64,000 bases of DNA from Methyloversatilis sp. RAC08 (GCF_001713355.1 NZ_CP016448.1:3472001-3536000); one strand, 5' to 3'. Positions 9,849 to 21,559 are shown, counted from the stretch's first letter. Numbers and translations are program-made. The notes: generated from the letters alone by a model not told the origin.

Positions 9849-9878
9849 GTGAAACGCGCTATACTCCGCGCGTTTCAC
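9849..9878 (+). promoter_or_regulatory. Inverted repeat enclosing a -10-like box upstream of nuo
   Basis: GTGAAACGCG (9849-9858) and CGCGTTTCAC (9869-9878) form a perfect 10-bp inverted repeat. The 10-base spacer carries TATACT (9860-9865), a good -10 hexamer; the -35 region is weak. It may be the nuo promoter within an operator, or a hairpin ending secG transcripts, although no T-tract follows. Confidence 0.45.
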
Positions 9879-9982
9879 GCTGCAGTGCAACGTGATGCAG
9901 GGTTCATCCGCCCCTGTGTCGATGCCGGCCCCGGACTACTCGCCGTGTCGCCGGAACTGTTTTTACGCATGAACAACCCGTC

Positions 9983-10339
9983 ATGTTGATCGAATATTTC
10001 CCGGTCCTTCTGTTCATCCTGATCGGCGTCGCCTTCGGTTTCGTGCCGATGCTCGCCGGCAAGCTCGTCGGGCCCAGTCGCCCCGACCCCGAAAAGCTGT
10101 CCCCCTACGAATGTGGCTTCGAAGCGTTCGAAGATACGCGGATGAAGTTCGACGTCCGCTATTACCTCGTGGCCATTCTGTTCATCCTGTTCGACCTTGA
10201 AATCGCCTTTCTCTTCCCGTGGGCCATCGTGCTCGAAGAGATCGGCATGTTCGGTTTCGTGGCGATGATGATCTTCCTCGGCATCCTCGTTGTGGGGTTT
10301 GTCTACGAATGGAAGAAGGGCGCACTAGACTGGGAATGA
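9983..10339 (+). CDS. nuoA: NADH-quinone oxidoreductase subunit A
   Basis: Membrane subunit of complex I near the quinone site. 118 residues with three hydrophobic helices and the conserved loop [22 protein letters not shown] carrying the family cysteine. First gene of a complete nuoA-N operon that runs to 24635. The 146-base gap after secG contains a promoter-like palindrome. Confidence 0.97.
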   Translation: MLIEYFPVLLFILIGVAFGFVPMLAGKLVGPSRPDPEKLSPYECGFEAFEDTRMKFDVRYYLVAILFILFDLEIAFLFPWAIVLEEIGMFGFVAMMIFLGILVVGFVYEWKKGALDWE

Positions 10340-10390
10340 ACACGCTGGCTGTTCCCCCCGGTACTTGCAGTTTTTTCGACGGATTGAGCG

Positions 10391-10867
10391 ATGAGCATTG
10401 AAGGTGTACTGCAGGAAGGCTTCGTCACGACGCAGCTGGACAAGCTGATCAACTGGACGCGCACGGGCTCGCTGTGGCCGATGACCTTCGGTCTGGCCTG
10501 TTGTGCCGTCGAAATGATGCAGGCCGGTGCGTCGCGCTACGACCTTGACCGCTTCGGCATCGTGTTCCGTCCCAGCCCGCGCCAGTCCGATCTGATGATC
10601 GTCGCCGGCACGCTGTGCAACAAGATGGCCCCGGCGCTGCGTCGTGTGTATGACCAAATGCCCGAGCCGCGCTGGGTGCTGTCCATGGGGTCATGCGCCA
10701 ACGGTGGCGGTTACTACCATTACTCCTATTCCGTGGTGCGCGGCTGTGATCGCATCGTGCCGGTGGATGTCTATGTGCCGGGCTGTCCTCCGACAGCCGA
10801 GGCGTTGATTTACGGTCTGGTGCAACTGCAGAACAAGATTCGCCGCACCAGCACGATCGCGCGTTGA
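10391..10867 (+). CDS. nuoB: NADH-quinone oxidoreductase subunit B
   Basis: Carries the terminal N2 [4Fe-4S] cluster that reduces quinone. 158 residues. The N2 ligands are visible: adjacent Cys 37 and 38 (GLACCAVE), Cys about 102 (GSCANGG) and Cys about 132 (PGCPP). nuoC starts 5 bases after its stop. Confidence 0.97.
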   Translation: MSIEGVLQEGFVTTQLDKLINWTRTGSLWPMTFGLACCAVEMMQAGASRYDLDRFGIVFRPSPRQSDLMIVAGTLCNKMAPALRRVYDQMPEPRWVLSMGSCANGGGYYHYSYSVVRGCDRIVPVDVYVPGCPPTAEALIYGLVQLQNKIRRTSTIAR

Positions 10868-10872
10868 ACATC

Positions 10873-11475
10873 ATGAGCTCACGGCTTGAATCCCTGCGCG
10901 AGACATTGCTCGCGCAGTTCGGCGAACGCATCCGGACAACGACGTCCGCGCTCGGCGAACTGACACTGGAAGTCGGTTCCGCCGACTATCACGACATGGC
11001 GCTTGCGCTGCGCGACCACGCAGACGTGCCGTTCGAACAACTGATCGACCTGTGCGGCATCGACTATTCGACGCATGCGACACGCTCTTCAGGTGCGCGC
11101 TATGCGGTGGTGTGCCACCTGATGTCGGTGGCGTCCAACCTGCGCCTGCGCCTGCGCGCGCTGATCCAGGACGAAGATTTTCCGGTGATCGCGTCGGTCA
11201 ACGACATCTGGCCGGCGGCCAACTGGTTCGAGCGCGAGGCGTTCGACCTGTTCGGCATCATGTTCACCGGCCACGGCGACCTGCGCCGCCTGCTGACCGA
11301 TTACGGTTTTGTCGGCCATCCGTTCCGCAAGGATTTCCCGATTTCCGGTCATGTCGAAATGCGCTACGACCCCGACCAGAAGCGCGTCATCTATCAGCCG
11401 GTCAGCATCGCACCGCGCGAAGTCACGCCGCGCGTCGTGCGCGAAGAGCATTACGGGGACGTCGGTCATGGCTGA
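10873..11475 (+). CDS. nuoC: NADH-quinone oxidoreductase subunit C
   Basis: Peripheral-arm 30-kDa-type subunit. 200 residues from ATG 10873; an earlier in-frame TTG overlaps the nuoB stop and is rejected. The family signature ERE(A)FDLFGI..TGH.DLRR(L)[15 protein letters not shown] is clear near residues 115-155. It is separate from nuoD, not fused. Its last 8 bases overlap the nuoD start. Confidence 0.96.
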   Translation: MSSRLESLRETLLAQFGERIRTTTSALGELTLEVGSADYHDMALALRDHADVPFEQLIDLCGIDYSTHATRSSGARYAVVCHLMSVASNLRLRLRALIQDEDFPVIASVNDIWPAANWFEREAFDLFGIMFTGHGDLRRLLTDYGFVGHPFRKDFPISGHVEMRYDPDQKRVIYQPVSIAPREVTPRVVREEHYGDVGHG

Positions 11476-12721
11476 AATCCGCAACTACACGATGAATTTC
11501 GGGCCGCAGCATCCGGCGGCTCACGGTGTGCTGCGTCTGGTGCTCGAACTCGACGGCGAAGTCGTGCAGCGCGCCGATCCGCACATCGGCCTGTTGCATC
11601 GCGGCACCGAAAAGCTCGCCGAAACGCGCACCTGGATCCAGAGCGTGCCGTACATGGACCGGCTCGACTACGTGTCGATGATGTGCAACGAGCACGCCTA
11701 CTGCATGGCGATCGAGAAGCTGCTGCAGCTCGAGGTGCCGGAACGTGCGCAGTACATCCGCGTCATGTTCGACGAAATCACGCGCATCCTGAACCACCTG
11801 CTGTGGCTGGGCGCGCATGCGCTCGACGTCGGTGCGATGACGGTGTTCCTGTACGCGTTCCGCGAGCGCGAAGACCTGATGGACGCCTATGAGGCCGTAT
11901 CCGGCGCGCGTCTGCATGCCGCCTACTATCGGCCGGGCGGCGTCTATCGCGATCTGCCGGATTCGATGCCGAAGTACGAACTGAACAAGTTCAAGAATGC
12001 CGATGCCATCAAGCGGCTGAACGAGAACCGCAGCGGCTCGATGCTCGACTTCCTGCAGGACTTCACCGACCGCTTCCCGCGCTATGTCGATGAGTACGAA
12101 ACCCTGCTGACCGACAACCGCATCTGGAAGCAGCGTCTGGTCGACATCGGCATCGTGACGCCGGAACGTGCCAAGGCACTCGGTTTCACCGGCCCGATGC
12201 TGCGTGGTTCGGGCATCGCCTGGGATCTGCGCAAGAAGCAGCCGTATGAAGTGTATGACCGCATGGATTTCGACATCCCGATCGGCACCAATGGCGACAG
12301 CTACGACCGCTACCTGGTGCGCATCGAGGAAATGCGCCAGTCGAATCGCATCATCCGTCAGTGCATCGACTGGCTGCGCGTCAATCCCGGCCCGGTCATC
12401 ACCGAGAACCACAAGGTGGCACCGCCGTCGCGCGAAGCGATGAAGGGCAATATGGAAGAGCTGATCCACCACTTCAAGTTGTTCACCGAAGGCATCCACG
12501 TACCGGAAGGCGAATGCTACGCGGCGGTGGAACACCCGAAGGGCGAGTTCGGCATCTATGCGGTGTCCGACGGCGCGAACAAACCCTACCGGCTGAAGAT
12601 TCGCGCCCCCGGTTTTGCGCATCTGGCCGCGATGGATGAAATGTCGCGCGGCCACATGATTTCCGACGTGGTCGCCATCATCGGCACGATGGACATCGTG
12701 TTCGGCGAGATAGACCGGTAA
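11468..12721 (+). CDS. nuoD: NADH-quinone oxidoreductase subunit D
   Basis: 49-kDa-type subunit that forms the quinone pocket with NuoB. 417 residues from ATG 11468, the exact family length; a longer in-frame upstream extension lies within nuoC and is rejected. Motifs: [27 protein letters not shown], the YLDRLDYVS-like segment (here [11 protein letters not shown]), and C-terminal FGEIDR. Confidence 0.97.
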   Translation: MAEIRNYTMNFGPQHPAAHGVLRLVLELDGEVVQRADPHIGLLHRGTEKLAETRTWIQSVPYMDRLDYVSMMCNEHAYCMAIEKLLQLEVPERAQYIRVMFDEITRILNHLLWLGAHALDVGAMTVFLYAFREREDLMDAYEAVSGARLHAAYYRPGGVYRDLPDSMPKYELNKFKNADAIKRLNENRSGSMLDFLQDFTDRFPRYVDEYETLLTDNRIWKQRLVDIGIVTPERAKALGFTGPMLRGSGIAWDLRKKQPYEVYDRMDFDIPIGTNGDSYDRYLVRIEEMRQSNRIIRQCIDWLRVNPGPVITENHKVAPPSREAMKGNMEELIHHFKLFTEGIHVPEGECYAAVEHPKGEFGIYAVSDGANKPYRLKIRAPGFAHLAAMDEMSRGHMISDVVAIIGTMDIVFGEIDR

Positions 12722-12739
12722 GAGATCGATGAGTGATCG

Positions 12740-13237
12740 ATGAGCATGGACAGAATGACTTTCACGCTGACTGAAGCGTCGTGCGCGGCGATTGACCGCG
12801 AAGTCGCGAAGTACCCCGAAGGCCAGGCCATTTCGGCGGTCATGGCCGGCCTGCGCATTGCGCAGGAACAGAACGGCTGGCTGTCGCCGGACGCGATCGA
12901 AGCGGTGGCGCAGCATCTGCGCATCCCGCCGATGGCGGCGATGGAAGTGGCGACCTTCTACAACATGTATGACGTCAAGCCGGTCGGCCGCTGGAAGGTC
13001 ACGGTCTGCACCAATCTGCCCTGTGCGCTGTCGGGTGGCGAGCAGGCGGCCGAATACGTGAAGGAAAAGCTCGGCATCGGCTTCAACGAAACGACACCGG
13101 ATGGCCGCTTCACGCTGAAGGAAGGCGAGTGCATGGGCGTTTGCGGTGACGCGCCGGCCATCATCGTCAACAACACGCGCCTGTGCAGCTGGATGACCCG
13201 CGAACGCATCGACGCACTGCTGGACGAACTCAAATGA
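12740..13237 (+). CDS. nuoE: NADH-quinone oxidoreductase subunit E
   Basis: 24-kDa-type thioredoxin-fold subunit holding the N1a [2Fe-2S] cluster. 165 residues. Ligands Cys about 90 and 95 (VCTNLPCAL) and Cys about 131 and 135 ([11 protein letters not shown]). ATG 12740 is taken; ATG 12746 or 12755 are possible. The stop overlaps the nuoF start (ATGA). Confidence 0.96.
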   Translation: MSMDRMTFTLTEASCAAIDREVAKYPEGQAISAVMAGLRIAQEQNGWLSPDAIEAVAQHLRIPPMAAMEVATFYNMYDVKPVGRWKVTVCTNLPCALSGGEQAAEYVKEKLGIGFNETTPDGRFTLKEGECMGVCGDAPAIIVNNTRLCSWMTRERIDALLDELK

Positions 13238-14568
13238 ATGCCGCGACCGAACTGCCCGTGATCCTGCTCGCAGGGCTGGATGGCGACCGGACCTGGGGTC
13301 TGGCCGACTACGTGAAGCGCGGCGGTTACGCTGCCCTGCGCAAGATTCTCGAAACCGGCATGACGCAGGAACAGGTCATCGCCGAAGTGAAGAAATCCGA
13401 CCTGCGCGGCCGCGGCGGCGCAGGTTTCCCGACGGGCCTGAAGTGGAGCTTCATGCCGCGCCAGTTCCCGATGGACAAATACGTCGTGTGCAATTCCGAC
13501 GAGGGCGAACCGGGAACGTTCAAGGACCGCGACCTGCTGCGCTACAACCCGCACATGGTCATCGAAGGCATGATCATCGCCGGATACGCGATGGGTTGCA
13601 GCCGCGGCTACAACTACATCCACGGCGAAGTGTGGACCTTGTACACCCGCTTCGAGGAGGCGCTGGCCGAAGCGCGCGCCGCCGGTTTCCTCGGCAGGAA
13701 CATCATGGGCAAGGGCTTCGACTTCGAGCTGTTCGCGCACCACGGCTGGGGCGCCTACATCTGCGGCGAAGAAACCGCATTGCTCGAATCGATCGAAGGC
13801 AAGAAGGGGCAGCCGCGTTTCAAGCCGCCGTTCCCGGCCAGTCACGGTCTTTACGGCAAGCCGACGACGATCAACAACACCGAAACGTTTGCCGCGATCC
13901 CCTGGATCATTGCGAACAGCGGCGAGGCTTTCCTCGCGCTGGGCAAGCCGAACAACGGCGGCACCAAGATATTCTCGGTGTCCGGTCACGTCAATCGTCC
14001 GGGCGTGTATGAGATTCCGCTCGGCACGCCGTTCGCCACATTGCTCGACATGTGCGGCGGCATGCGCGGCGGGCGCAAGCTCAAGGCGGTCATTCCGGGC
14101 GGTTCATCCGCACCGGTGCTGCCGGCCGACGTCATGATGGACTGCACGATGGATTACGACGCCATCGCCAAGGCAGGTTCGATGCTGGGTTCAGGCGCGG
14201 TCATCGTGATCGACGAAAGTGCCTGCATGGTGAAGTCGCTCGAGCGCCTGTCCTATTTCTATCACGAGGAATCGTGCGGCCAATGCACGCCGTGCCGCGA
14301 AGGCACCGGCTGGCTGTACCGCATGGTGCACCGGATCGAGCACGGTCAGGGCCGTCCGGACGACCTCGATGTACTCGACAACGTCGCCACCAACATCGCC
14401 GGCCGCACCATCTGCGCCCTGGGCGACGCGGCGGCGCTGCCGGTCAAGAGCTTCATCAAGCATTTCCGCTCCGAGTTCGAATATCACATCGAACACAAGC
14501 GCTGCCTCGTCCCGGTCGACGTGCAGCGCGAAGGCAGCCGTATCTACGTGGACCACGCAGCATGCTAG
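13234..14568 (+). CDS. nuoF: NADH-quinone oxidoreductase subunit F
   Basis: 51-kDa subunit that oxidises NADH through FMN and passes electrons to the N3 [4Fe-4S] cluster. 444 residues from ATG 13234, which overlaps the nuoE stop. FMN/NADH sites: [13 protein letters not shown] and [15 protein letters not shown]. Cluster ligands: [12 protein letters not shown] plus the downstream Cys in TICALGD. Confidence 0.97.
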   Translation: MNAATELPVILLAGLDGDRTWGLADYVKRGGYAALRKILETGMTQEQVIAEVKKSDLRGRGGAGFPTGLKWSFMPRQFPMDKYVVCNSDEGEPGTFKDRDLLRYNPHMVIEGMIIAGYAMGCSRGYNYIHGEVWTLYTRFEEALAEARAAGFLGRNIMGKGFDFELFAHHGWGAYICGEETALLESIEGKKGQPRFKPPFPASHGLYGKPTTINNTETFAAIPWIIANSGEAFLALGKPNNGGTKIFSVSGHVNRPGVYEIPLGTPFATLLDMCGGMRGGRKLKAVIPGGSSAPVLPADVMMDCTMDYDAIAKAGSMLGSGAVIVIDESACMVKSLERLSYFYHEESCGQCTPCREGTGWLYRMVHRIEHGQGRPDDLDVLDNVATNIAGRTICALGDAAALPVKSFIKHFRSEFEYHIEHKRCLVPVDVQREGSRIYVDHAAC

Positions 14569-16889
14569 AGATCGAAATCGACGGCCAGAAGCTGGAAGTG
14601 CCGGACGGCAGCACGGTGATGGACGCCGCCAACCGTCTGGGCGTGCACATCCCGCATTTCTGCTATCACAAGAAGCTGTCCATCGCCGCCAATTGCCGCA
14701 TGTGCCTGGTGCAGGTCGAGCGCGCGCCCAAGCCGCTGCCGGCGTGTGCCACGCCGGTCACCAACGGCATGAAGGTGCAGACGCATTCGGATCAGGCCAT
14801 CACCGCGCAGAAGGGCGTGATGGAGTTTCTGCTGATCAACCACCCGCTCGACTGCCCGATCTGCGATCAGGGCGGCGAGTGCCAGTTGCAGGATCTGGCA
14901 GTGGGCTACGGCGCATCGGCGTCGCGCTATCAGGAAGAAAAGCGCGTCGTGTTCAACAAGAACCTCGGCCCGCTGATTTCGACCGACATGACGCGCTGCA
15001 TCCACTGCACGCGCTGTGTGCGTTTCGGACAGGAAATCGCCGGTGTCATGGAACTGGGCATGGCGAACCGCGGCGAGCATTCGGAAATCATGGCCTTCGT
15101 CGGCCACACGGTCGATTCCGAGCTGTCCGGCAACATGATCGATCTGTGCCCGGTCGGCGCGCTGACCTCCAAGCCGTTCCGCTATTCGGCCCGCACCTGG
15201 GAACTGTCCCGTCGCAAGACGGTGAGTCCGCACGACAGCCTCGGTACCAATCTGGTGGTGCAGGTCAAGCATGATCAGGTCATGCGCGTGCTGCCGCTGG
15301 AGAACGAAGAGGTCAACGAGTGCTGGATTTCCGATCGCGACCGCTTCTCGTATGAAGCGCTGAACGGCGATCAGCGCCTGACGAAGCCGATGATCAAGCA
15401 GGATGGTCAGTGGCTGGAAGTCGATTGGCAGACCGCGCTTGAATACGTTGCCAACGGGCTGCGTCGTGTGGCGCGCGACCATGGCGCCGGCAAGATCGGC
15501 GTGCTGGCCGCTCCGTATTCGACCACCGAAGAACTGTATCTCGCCGGCCAGCTGGCACGCGGGCTCGGGGGCAACATCGATCACCGCCTGCGCCAGAGTG
15601 ATTTTTCGCTCGACGGCAAGCTTTCCGGCGCACCCTGGCTGGGCATGAAGATCGCCGACGTGTCGAAGCTCGACGCCGCACTGGTGGTCGGCAGCTTCCT
15701 GCGCAAGGATCACCCGCTGATCGCCCAGCGTCTGCGTCAGGCCGCGCGTCACGGTACCCACGTCAGCGCACTGGGTGTCGATGGCAGCGACTGGCTGATG
15801 ACGCTGTACGAACGCATCACCGTCGCGCCGTCGGCGATGGCTGCCGAACTGGCCGCGCTGGTGCGCGCCGCAGCGCAGATCCGCAGCGTTGCCGTGCCGG
15901 CTGGTGTCGAAGCCGGCCCGGTGACGGATGGCGGGCTGCGCATTGCACAAAGCCTCATTGACGAAGGCGAGGGCGGTCGCGCGATTTTCCTCGGCTCGGT
16001 CGTGCAGCAGGCGAGCAATGCCGCCGAGCTTCATATATTGGCGCAGGCACTGGCCGACATCACCGGCGCACAGTTCGGCTATCTGGTCGAAGCGGCCAAC
16101 AGTGTCGGCGCTCAGGTAGTGGGCGCGCAATCGGGCCTGAATGCGCACGACATGCTCGCGGCCGGTCTGCACGCCGTGGTGCTGCTCAATACCGAACCGG
16201 AAGTGGATTCGGCGAATCCGCCCGCCGCACTTGCCGCGCTGCGGGCAGCCGATACGGTGATCGTGATGTCGCCGTTCAAGACCGGCCTGGATTACGCCGA
16301 CTGCCTGCTGCCGATTTCGCCCTTCACCGAAACCTCCGGCACCTACGTGAGCTGCGAAGGCCGCATCCAGAGTTTCCATGCCGTCGTGCGCCCCAGGGGC
16401 GACAGCCGTCCGGCGTGGAAGGTGTTGCGTGTGCTCGGCAGCCTGCTCGAATTGCCGGGTTTCGATTTCGACACCTCGGAAGCCGTGCGCGACAAGGCGC
16501 TGTCCGGCGCAACCGGCTGGCTGCCCGATGCGGCGCTGGGCAATGTGGCGACGGGCGTCAGTCTGGCGAGCACCGCGTCGCCGGACGGGCTGCAGCGCGT
16601 GGCTGACTTCCCGATCTACCGCAATGACGCCACGGTGCGTCGTGCGCCCGCACTGGCTGCCGCACGCGACTCCGCCGTGCCGGTTGCCCGCATGCACAGC
16701 GCAACGGCTGCGCAGTTCGGTCTGGCGCCAGGCAAGCGGGTACGCCTGCACGGCGCGGCGTCGTCCTGCGAACTGGATCTGGCGCTCGATGACACGGTGC
16801 CGGCCGATTGCGTCCGCGTGGCGGCCGGCTGGCCGCAGACGGCGGCACTGGGCAGCCTGACCGGCACCCTGACAGCGGAGGCCGTGTAA
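14562..16889 (+). CDS. nuoG: NADH-quinone oxidoreductase subunit G
   Basis: 75-kDa subunit, 775 residues from ATG 14562 (overlaps the nuoF stop; a longer in-frame upstream extension is inside nuoF). The N-terminal ferredoxin domain has the [2Fe-2S] ligands in [17 protein letters not shown]; then the [15 protein letters not shown] segment and [16 protein letters not shown] with [15 protein letters not shown] supply [4Fe-4S] clusters. The rest is a molybdopterin-oxidoreductase-like domain without evident cofactor role. Confidence 0.96.
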   Translation: MLEIEIDGQKLEVPDGSTVMDAANRLGVHIPHFCYHKKLSIAANCRMCLVQVERAPKPLPACATPVTNGMKVQTHSDQAITAQKGVMEFLLINHPLDCPICDQGGECQLQDLAVGYGASASRYQEEKRVVFNKNLGPLISTDMTRCIHCTRCVRFGQEIAGVMELGMANRGEHSEIMAFVGHTVDSELSGNMIDLCPVGALTSKPFRYSARTWELSRRKTVSPHDSLGTNLVVQVKHDQVMRVLPLENEEVNECWISDRDRFSYEALNGDQRLTKPMIKQDGQWLEVDWQTALEYVANGLRRVARDHGAGKIGVLAAPYSTTEELYLAGQLARGLGGNIDHRLRQSDFSLDGKLSGAPWLGMKIADVSKLDAALVVGSFLRKDHPLIAQRLRQAARHGTHVSALGVDGSDWLMTLYERITVAPSAMAAELAALVRAAAQIRSVAVPAGVEAGPVTDGGLRIAQSLIDEGEGGRAIFLGSVVQQASNAAELHILAQALADITGAQFGYLVEAANSVGAQVVGAQSGLNAHDMLAAGLHAVVLLNTEPEVDSANPPAALAALRAADTVIVMSPFKTGLDYADCLLPISPFTETSGTYVSCEGRIQSFHAVVRPRGDSRPAWKVLRVLGSLLELPGFDFDTSEAVRDKALSGATGWLPDAALGNVATGVSLASTASPDGLQRVADFPIYRNDATVRRAPALAAARDSAVPVARMHSATAAQFGLAPGKRVRLHGAASSCELDLALDDTVPADCVRVAAGWPQTAALGSLTGTLTAEAV

Positions 16890-17956
16890 TGGACGCGCTG
16901 CTGCAACCCGTGCAGGACCTGCTCGGCGCCGCCTGGCTGCCGGTATGGACCGTGGTCAAGATCTTCGCGATCATCCTGCCGCTGCTCGGCTGTGTCGCCT
17001 ACCTGACGCTGGCCGAGCGCAAGATCATCGGCTGGATGCAGGTGCGCAACGGCCCGAACCGCGTCACCTTCTTCGGCATCAAGTTTCTGGGCGGTCTGGC
17101 GCAGCCGATCGCCGACGGCCTGAAGCTGCTGTTCAAGGAAATCGTGCTGCCGTCGGCATCGAGCAAGATGCTGTTCGTGCTGGCTCCGGTGCTCGCCCTT
17201 GCGCCTTCGCTGGCCGCCTGGGCGGTGATTCCGTTCAGTGAAGGCATGGTGCTGGCCGACATCAATGCCGGCCTGCTGTACATCATGGCCATCACGTCGA
17301 TGGGGGTGTACGGCGTCATCATCGCCGGCTGGGCGTCGAATTCGAAGTACGCCTTCCTCGGCAGCCTGCGTTCCGCCGCGCAGATCGTCAGCTACGAAAT
17401 CGCCATGGGCTTTGCGCTGGTGACCGTGCTGATGGTGTCGCAGAGCCTGAACCTGTCGGACATCGTGCGCGGGCAGGGCGAGGGCATGTTCGCCGACATG
17501 GGTGTCGGTGTGCTGTCGTGGAACTGGCTGCCGCTGCTGCCGATGTTCGTCGTCTACTTCATTGCCGGCGTGGCGGAAACGAATCGCTCGCCGTTCGACG
17601 TCGTCGAAGGCGAGTCGGAAATCGTGGCCGGTCACATGATCGAGTATTCGGGCATGGCGTTCGCGCTGTTCTTCCTGGCCGAATACGCGAACATGATCCT
17701 GATCGCCTGCCTCACGTCGATCATGTTCCTTGGCGGCTGGCTGTCGCCGGTGGGTTTCCTGCCTGACGGCATCTTCTGGCTCGCCGCCAAGACCTCGTTC
17801 TGCCTGTTCTTCTTCCTGTGGCTGCGTGCGACGTTTCCGCGCTATCGCTACGACCAGATCATGCGTCTGGGCTGGAAGGTGTTCATTCCCGTCACCATCG
17901 TGTGGCTCGTGTTCATCGGCGGCTGGATGATGTCCCCGCTGTCGATCTGGAAGTGA
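16889..17956 (+). CDS. nuoH: NADH-quinone oxidoreductase subunit H
   Basis: ND1-type membrane subunit linking the quinone pocket to the proton pumps. 355 residues and eight or so membrane helices. Conserved loops: [26 protein letters not shown], and [20 protein letters not shown]. The ATG shares its A with the nuoG TAA, and GCGGAGG upstream is a good Shine-Dalgarno. Confidence 0.97.
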   Translation: MDALLQPVQDLLGAAWLPVWTVVKIFAIILPLLGCVAYLTLAERKIIGWMQVRNGPNRVTFFGIKFLGGLAQPIADGLKLLFKEIVLPSASSKMLFVLAPVLALAPSLAAWAVIPFSEGMVLADINAGLLYIMAITSMGVYGVIIAGWASNSKYAFLGSLRSAAQIVSYEIAMGFALVTVLMVSQSLNLSDIVRGQGEGMFADMGVGVLSWNWLPLLPMFVVYFIAGVAETNRSPFDVVEGESEIVAGHMIEYSGMAFALFFLAEYANMILIACLTSIMFLGGWLSPVGFLPDGIFWLAAKTSFCLFFFLWLRATFPRYRYDQIMRLGWKVFIPVTIVWLVFIGGWMMSPLSIWK

Positions 17957-17966
17957 AGGACGCGTC

Positions 17967-18455
17967 ATGGGATCGATGAAAGACATGTTTGGCGGTCTGA
18001 TGCTGACCGAACTGCTGAAGGGCATGGCGCTGACCGGCCGTCACCTGTTCGCACGCAAGATCACCATCCAGTTTCCGGAAGAGAAGACGCCGCAGTCGCC
18101 GCGTTTCCGCGGCCTGCACGCTCTGCGCCGCTACCCCAACGGCGAAGAGCGCTGCATCGCGTGCAAGCTGTGCGAAGCGGTGTGCCCTGCAATGGCCATC
18201 ACGATCGAATCCGACCAGCGCGACGACGGCACGCGTCGTACCACGCGCTACGACATCGATCTGACCAAGTGCATCTTCTGCGGTTTCTGCGAAGAAGCCT
18301 GTCCGGTCGATGCCATCGTCGAAACGCGCGTGCTCGAGTACCACGGCGAGAAGCGCGGCGACCTTTACTACACCAAGCAGATGCTGCTCGCGGTCGGTGA
18401 CCGCTATGAAGGCCAGATCGCCAGCGACAGGGAAGCGGACGCGAAATACCGCTGA
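17967..18455 (+). CDS. nuoI: NADH-quinone oxidoreductase subunit I
   Basis: Ferredoxin-like subunit with clusters N6a and N6b. 162 residues. Two CxxCxxCxxxCP motifs: Cys 63/66/69/73 ([12 protein letters not shown]) and Cys 102/105/108/112 ([12 protein letters not shown]). GAAGGA 6-7 bases upstream supports ATG 17967. Confidence 0.97.
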   Translation: MGSMKDMFGGLMLTELLKGMALTGRHLFARKITIQFPEEKTPQSPRFRGLHALRRYPNGEERCIACKLCEAVCPAMAITIESDQRDDGTRRTTRYDIDLTKCIFCGFCEEACPVDAIVETRVLEYHGEKRGDLYYTKQMLLAVGDRYEGQIASDREADAKYR

Positions 18456-18522
18456 CGGGTGCCGGTCCGCGCGCCGTTGCGCGGGCGGTACTTCAGGGAA
18501 CGGATAAAAACGACATATATAG

Positions 18523-19128
18523 ATGATGGATTTCCATACTGCAGTCTTCTACTTTCTCGCCACGATTCTGGTGCTGGCGTCGCTGCGCGTGATCACCGCG
18601 CGCAACCCGGTGCACGCGGCGCTCTATCTCGTGCTGGCCTTCTTCACGGCGGGTGGCGTGTGGATGCTGCTGCGCGCCGAGTTTCTCGCCATCGCGCTGG
18701 TGCTGGTCTATGTAGGTGCGGTGATGGTGCTGTTCCTGTTCGTCGTGATGATGCTGGACATCAACATCGAGCGCCTGCGCGAAGGCTTTTGGGCAAATCT
18801 GGTGCCCGGCCTGATCGTCGCCGGCCTGATGCTGGCCGAAATGGTCGCGGTGCTCGGCGCACGCTACTTCTCGGCGGCCGGAGCGCCGGCGCCGGAAGCC
18901 CCGGCGGCCGACTACAGCAACACCAAGGAACTGGGCCGGCTCATCTATACCGAGTACGTGTATCCGTTCGAGCTGGCGGCGGTCATCCTGCTGGTGGCCA
19001 TCATCGCCGCCATCGCGCTGACGATGCGCAAGCGCAAGGACACCAAGTTCCAGGACCCGGCGAAGCAGATCGCGGTGCGCCGCGAGGACCGCATCCGCCT
19101 GGTGTCGATGCCGGCCGAAAAAGACTGA
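18523..19128 (+). CDS. nuoJ: NADH-quinone oxidoreductase subunit J
   Basis: ND6-type membrane subunit of complex I. 201 residues with five hydrophobic helices; the conserved [15 protein letters not shown] and [19 protein letters not shown] segments are visible, with a charged C-terminal tail. Start at ATG 18523 or the next codon, 18526. Confidence 0.95.
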   Translation: MMDFHTAVFYFLATILVLASLRVITARNPVHAALYLVLAFFTAGGVWMLLRAEFLAIALVLVYVGAVMVLFLFVVMMLDINIERLREGFWANLVPGLIVAGLMLAEMVAVLGARYFSAAGAPAPEAPAADYSNTKELGRLIYTEYVYPFELAAVILLVAIIAAIALTMRKRKDTKFQDPAKQIAVRREDRIRLVSMPAEKD

Positions 19129-19145
19129 GAAACGAAGCGCACGAC

Positions 19146-19466
19146 ATGACATCACTGCTCTCCCTATCGCTGTCCCACTTCCTGGTGCTCGGTGCGCTGC
19201 TGTTCGCGATCAGCGTCGTCGGCATCTTCCTGAACCGGAAGAACCTCATCGTGCTGCTGATGGCGATCGAACTGATGCTGCTGGCGGTGAACATGAATTT
19301 CGTCGCCTTCTCGCATTACCTGGGCGACCCGTCCGGCCAGATCTTCGTTTTCTTCATCCTCACCGTAGCCGCCGCGGAATCCGCGATCGGGCTGGCCATC
19401 CTCGTGGTGCTGTTCCGCAACCTGAACACCATCCACGTCGATGATCTCGACAGCCTGAAAGGTTGA
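19146..19466 (+). CDS. nuoK: NADH-quinone oxidoreductase subunit K
   Basis: ND4L-type subunit with two membrane-buried glutamates used in proton transfer. 106 residues, three helices. Conserved [20 protein letters not shown] and [16 protein letters not shown] carry the key Glu residues. A longer in-frame upstream extension overlaps nuoJ and is rejected. Confidence 0.96.
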   Translation: MTSLLSLSLSHFLVLGALLFAISVVGIFLNRKNLIVLLMAIELMLLAVNMNFVAFSHYLGDPSGQIFVFFILTVAAAESAIGLAILVVLFRNLNTIHVDDLDSLKG

Positions 19467-19471
19467 GCGAC

Positions 19472-21559
19472 ATGACCTCGATGCAAAAGCTCTATCTGCT
19501 CGTCCCGCTCGCACCGCTGATCGGCGCGATCATCGCCGGTCTGTTCTGCCGCGTCATCCCGCGCTGGGTGGCACACAGCGTCACCATCCTCGGCGTCGCG
19601 GTGTCGCTGGTCGCGTCGTGGGTCATCTTCCAGGACGTGCAGGCCGGCAACAGTTTCAACGGTGCGCTCTACACCTGGGCGACCAGCGGCAGCCTGACGA
19701 TGGAAATCGGTTTCCAGATCGACAAGCTCACCGTGATGATGATGCTGGTCGTCAATTTCGTGTCGCTGATGGTGCACCTCTACACCATCGGCTACATGGC
19801 GGAAGACCCCGGCTACAACCGCTTCTTCTCCTACATTTCGCTGTTCACCTTCTCGATGCTGATGCTCGTCATGAGCAACAACTTCGTGCAGCTGTTCTTC
19901 GGCTGGGAGGCGGTCGGTCTGGTGTCCTACCTGCTGATCGGCTTCTGGTTCAAGCGCCCGACCGCGATCTACGCCAACCTGAAGGCCTTCCTGGTGAATC
20001 GCGTCGGCGATTTCGGCTTCCTGCTGGGCATCGGCCTGATCGCCGCCTACGCCGGCACGCTCAACTACGCCGAAGTGTTCGCCAAGCGCGAGGAACTGGT
20101 CGCGATGACGGTGGCCGGCACCGACTGGCCGCTGCTGACGGCCGTGTGCATCTGCCTGTTCATCGGCGCGATGGGCAAGTCGGCCCAGGTTCCGCTGCAC
20201 GTCTGGCTGCCGGATTCGATGGAAGGCCCGACGCCGATTTCCGCGCTGATCCACGCGGCGACGATGGTGACGGCCGGCATCTTCATGGTGACCCGCATGT
20301 CGCCGCTGTTCGAGCTGTCGGAGACCGCACTGTCCTTCGTGCTGGTGATCGGCGCGACGACGGCGCTGTTCATGGGCTTCCTCGGCATCATCCAGAACGA
20401 CATCAAGCGCGTGGTCGCGTACTCGACGCTGTCGCAGCTCGGCTACATGACGGTGGCGCTCGGTGTGTCGGCCTACTCGGCGGCGGTGTTCCACCTGATG
20501 ACGCACGCCTTCTTCAAGGCGCTGCTGTTCCTCGGTGCCGGCTCGGTCATCATGGGCATGCACCACGATCAGGACATGCGCAACATGGGCGGCCTGTGGA
20601 AGTACATGCCGATCACCTGGTTCACGTCGCTGCTCGGTTCGCTCGCGCTGATCGGCGTGCCCTTCCTGTCCGGCTTCTACTCGAAGGATTCCATCATCGA
20701 GGCGGTGCATTTCTCGACCATCCCCGGTGCGGGCTATGCCTACTTCTGCGTCGTCGCCGGTGTGTTCGTGACCGCCTTCTATTCGTTCCGGATGTACTTC
20801 CGCGTATTCCACGGTCCGGAAAACTTCGGCAAGGCGCATCACGACCATCACGACGCGCCTGCGCACGACGCGAAGGCGGCGCACGCCGCGAAGGATGATC
20901 ACGCCCATGCGGCTCACGGTGACGATCACGCGGCGCACGACGACGATCACGCCGATGAACACCACGGCCTGGCACCGGGCGAAAAGCCGCACGAGTCACC
21001 CTGGGTGGTGTGGCTGCCGCTGGTGCTGCTGGCGATTCCGTCGGTCGGCATCGGCTTCTGGACGGTGCAGCCCATGCTGTTCGGCGACTGGTTCTCCGGC
21101 GTCGTCGAAGTGCTGCCGCAACACGACACGCTGGCCGAACTTGGCAAGCACTTCACCACCGCGACCGGCATGGCACTGCATGGTGTGACCGCGCTGCCTT
21201 TCTGGCTGGCTCTGGGTGGCGTGGTACTGGCCTGGATCATGTACATCGCGATGCCGTCGCTGCCGGGTCGCGTCGCGCCGATCTTCCGCCCGATCAACAC
21301 GCTGCTCGAAAACAAGTACTACTTCGACAAGTTCAACGAAGTGGTGTTTGCCGGCGGCGCGCGTGCGCTCGGCCGCGGACTGTGGGCCGCCGGTGATCGC
21401 ACCGTGATCGACGGCGTGCTGGTCAATGGCTCCGCTTCGGCCGTCGGCGCCTTCGCGCGCCTGGCGCGTGGCATCCAGACCGGTTACATCTACCGCTACG
21501 CTTTTGCAATGGTGATCGGCGTCTGCCTGTTGCTGCTGTGGAGGCTGGGCTTCAAGTGA
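19472..21559 (+). CDS. nuoL: NADH-quinone oxidoreductase subunit L
   Basis: Antiporter-like proton-pumping subunit of complex I with the long lateral helix. 695 residues from ATG 19472. Mrp-family motifs: FFGWEAVGLVSYLLIGFW, GKSAQVPLHVWLPDSMEGPTP, and HAATMVTAGIFMVTR with the functional Lys/His. Odd feature: residues about 456-500 form a His/Asp-rich insert (14 His and 11 Asp in 44 residues by my count) in a loop between membrane helices. Confidence 0.96.
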   Translation: MTSMQKLYLLVPLAPLIGAIIAGLFCRVIPRWVAHSVTILGVAVSLVASWVIFQDVQAGNSFNGALYTWATSGSLTMEIGFQIDKLTVMMMLVVNFVSLMVHLYTIGYMAEDPGYNRFFSYISLFTFSMLMLVMSNNFVQLFFGWEAVGLVSYLLIGFWFKRPTAIYANLKAFLVNRVGDFGFLLGIGLIAAYAGTLNYAEVFAKREELVAMTVAGTDWPLLTAVCICLFIGAMGKSAQVPLHVWLPDSMEGPTPISALIHAATMVTAGIFMVTRMSPLFELSETALSFVLVIGATTALFMGFLGIIQNDIKRVVAYSTLSQLGYMTVALGVSAYSAAVFHLMTHAFFKALLFLGAGSVIMGMHHDQDMRNMGGLWKYMPITWFTSLLGSLALIGVPFLSGFYSKDSIIEAVHFSTIPGAGYAYFCVVAGVFVTAFYSFRMYFRVFHGPENFGKAHHDHHDAPAHDAKAAHAAKDDHAHAAHGDDHAAHDDDHADEHHGLAPGEKPHESPWVVWLPLVLLAIPSVGIGFWTVQPMLFGDWFSGVVEVLPQHDTLAELGKHFTTATGMALHGVTALPFWLALGGVVLAWIMYIAMPSLPGRVAPIFRPINTLLENKYYFDKFNEVVFAGGARALGRGLWAAGDRTVIDGVLVNGSASAVGAFARLARGIQTGYIYRYAFAMVIGVCLLLLWRLGFK

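Noticed and set aside
9837-9982. tRNA-Leu gene between secG and nuoA
   Set aside because: Many betaproteobacteria have one here. I looked for cloverleaf arms and a TTCRANYC-type T-loop and found only the inverted repeat described.
14052-14561. N-terminal extension of nuoG
   Set aside because: The open frame extends upstream through nuoF, but NuoG homology begins at MLEIEIDGQ and the ATG overlaps the nuoF stop as elsewhere in the operon.
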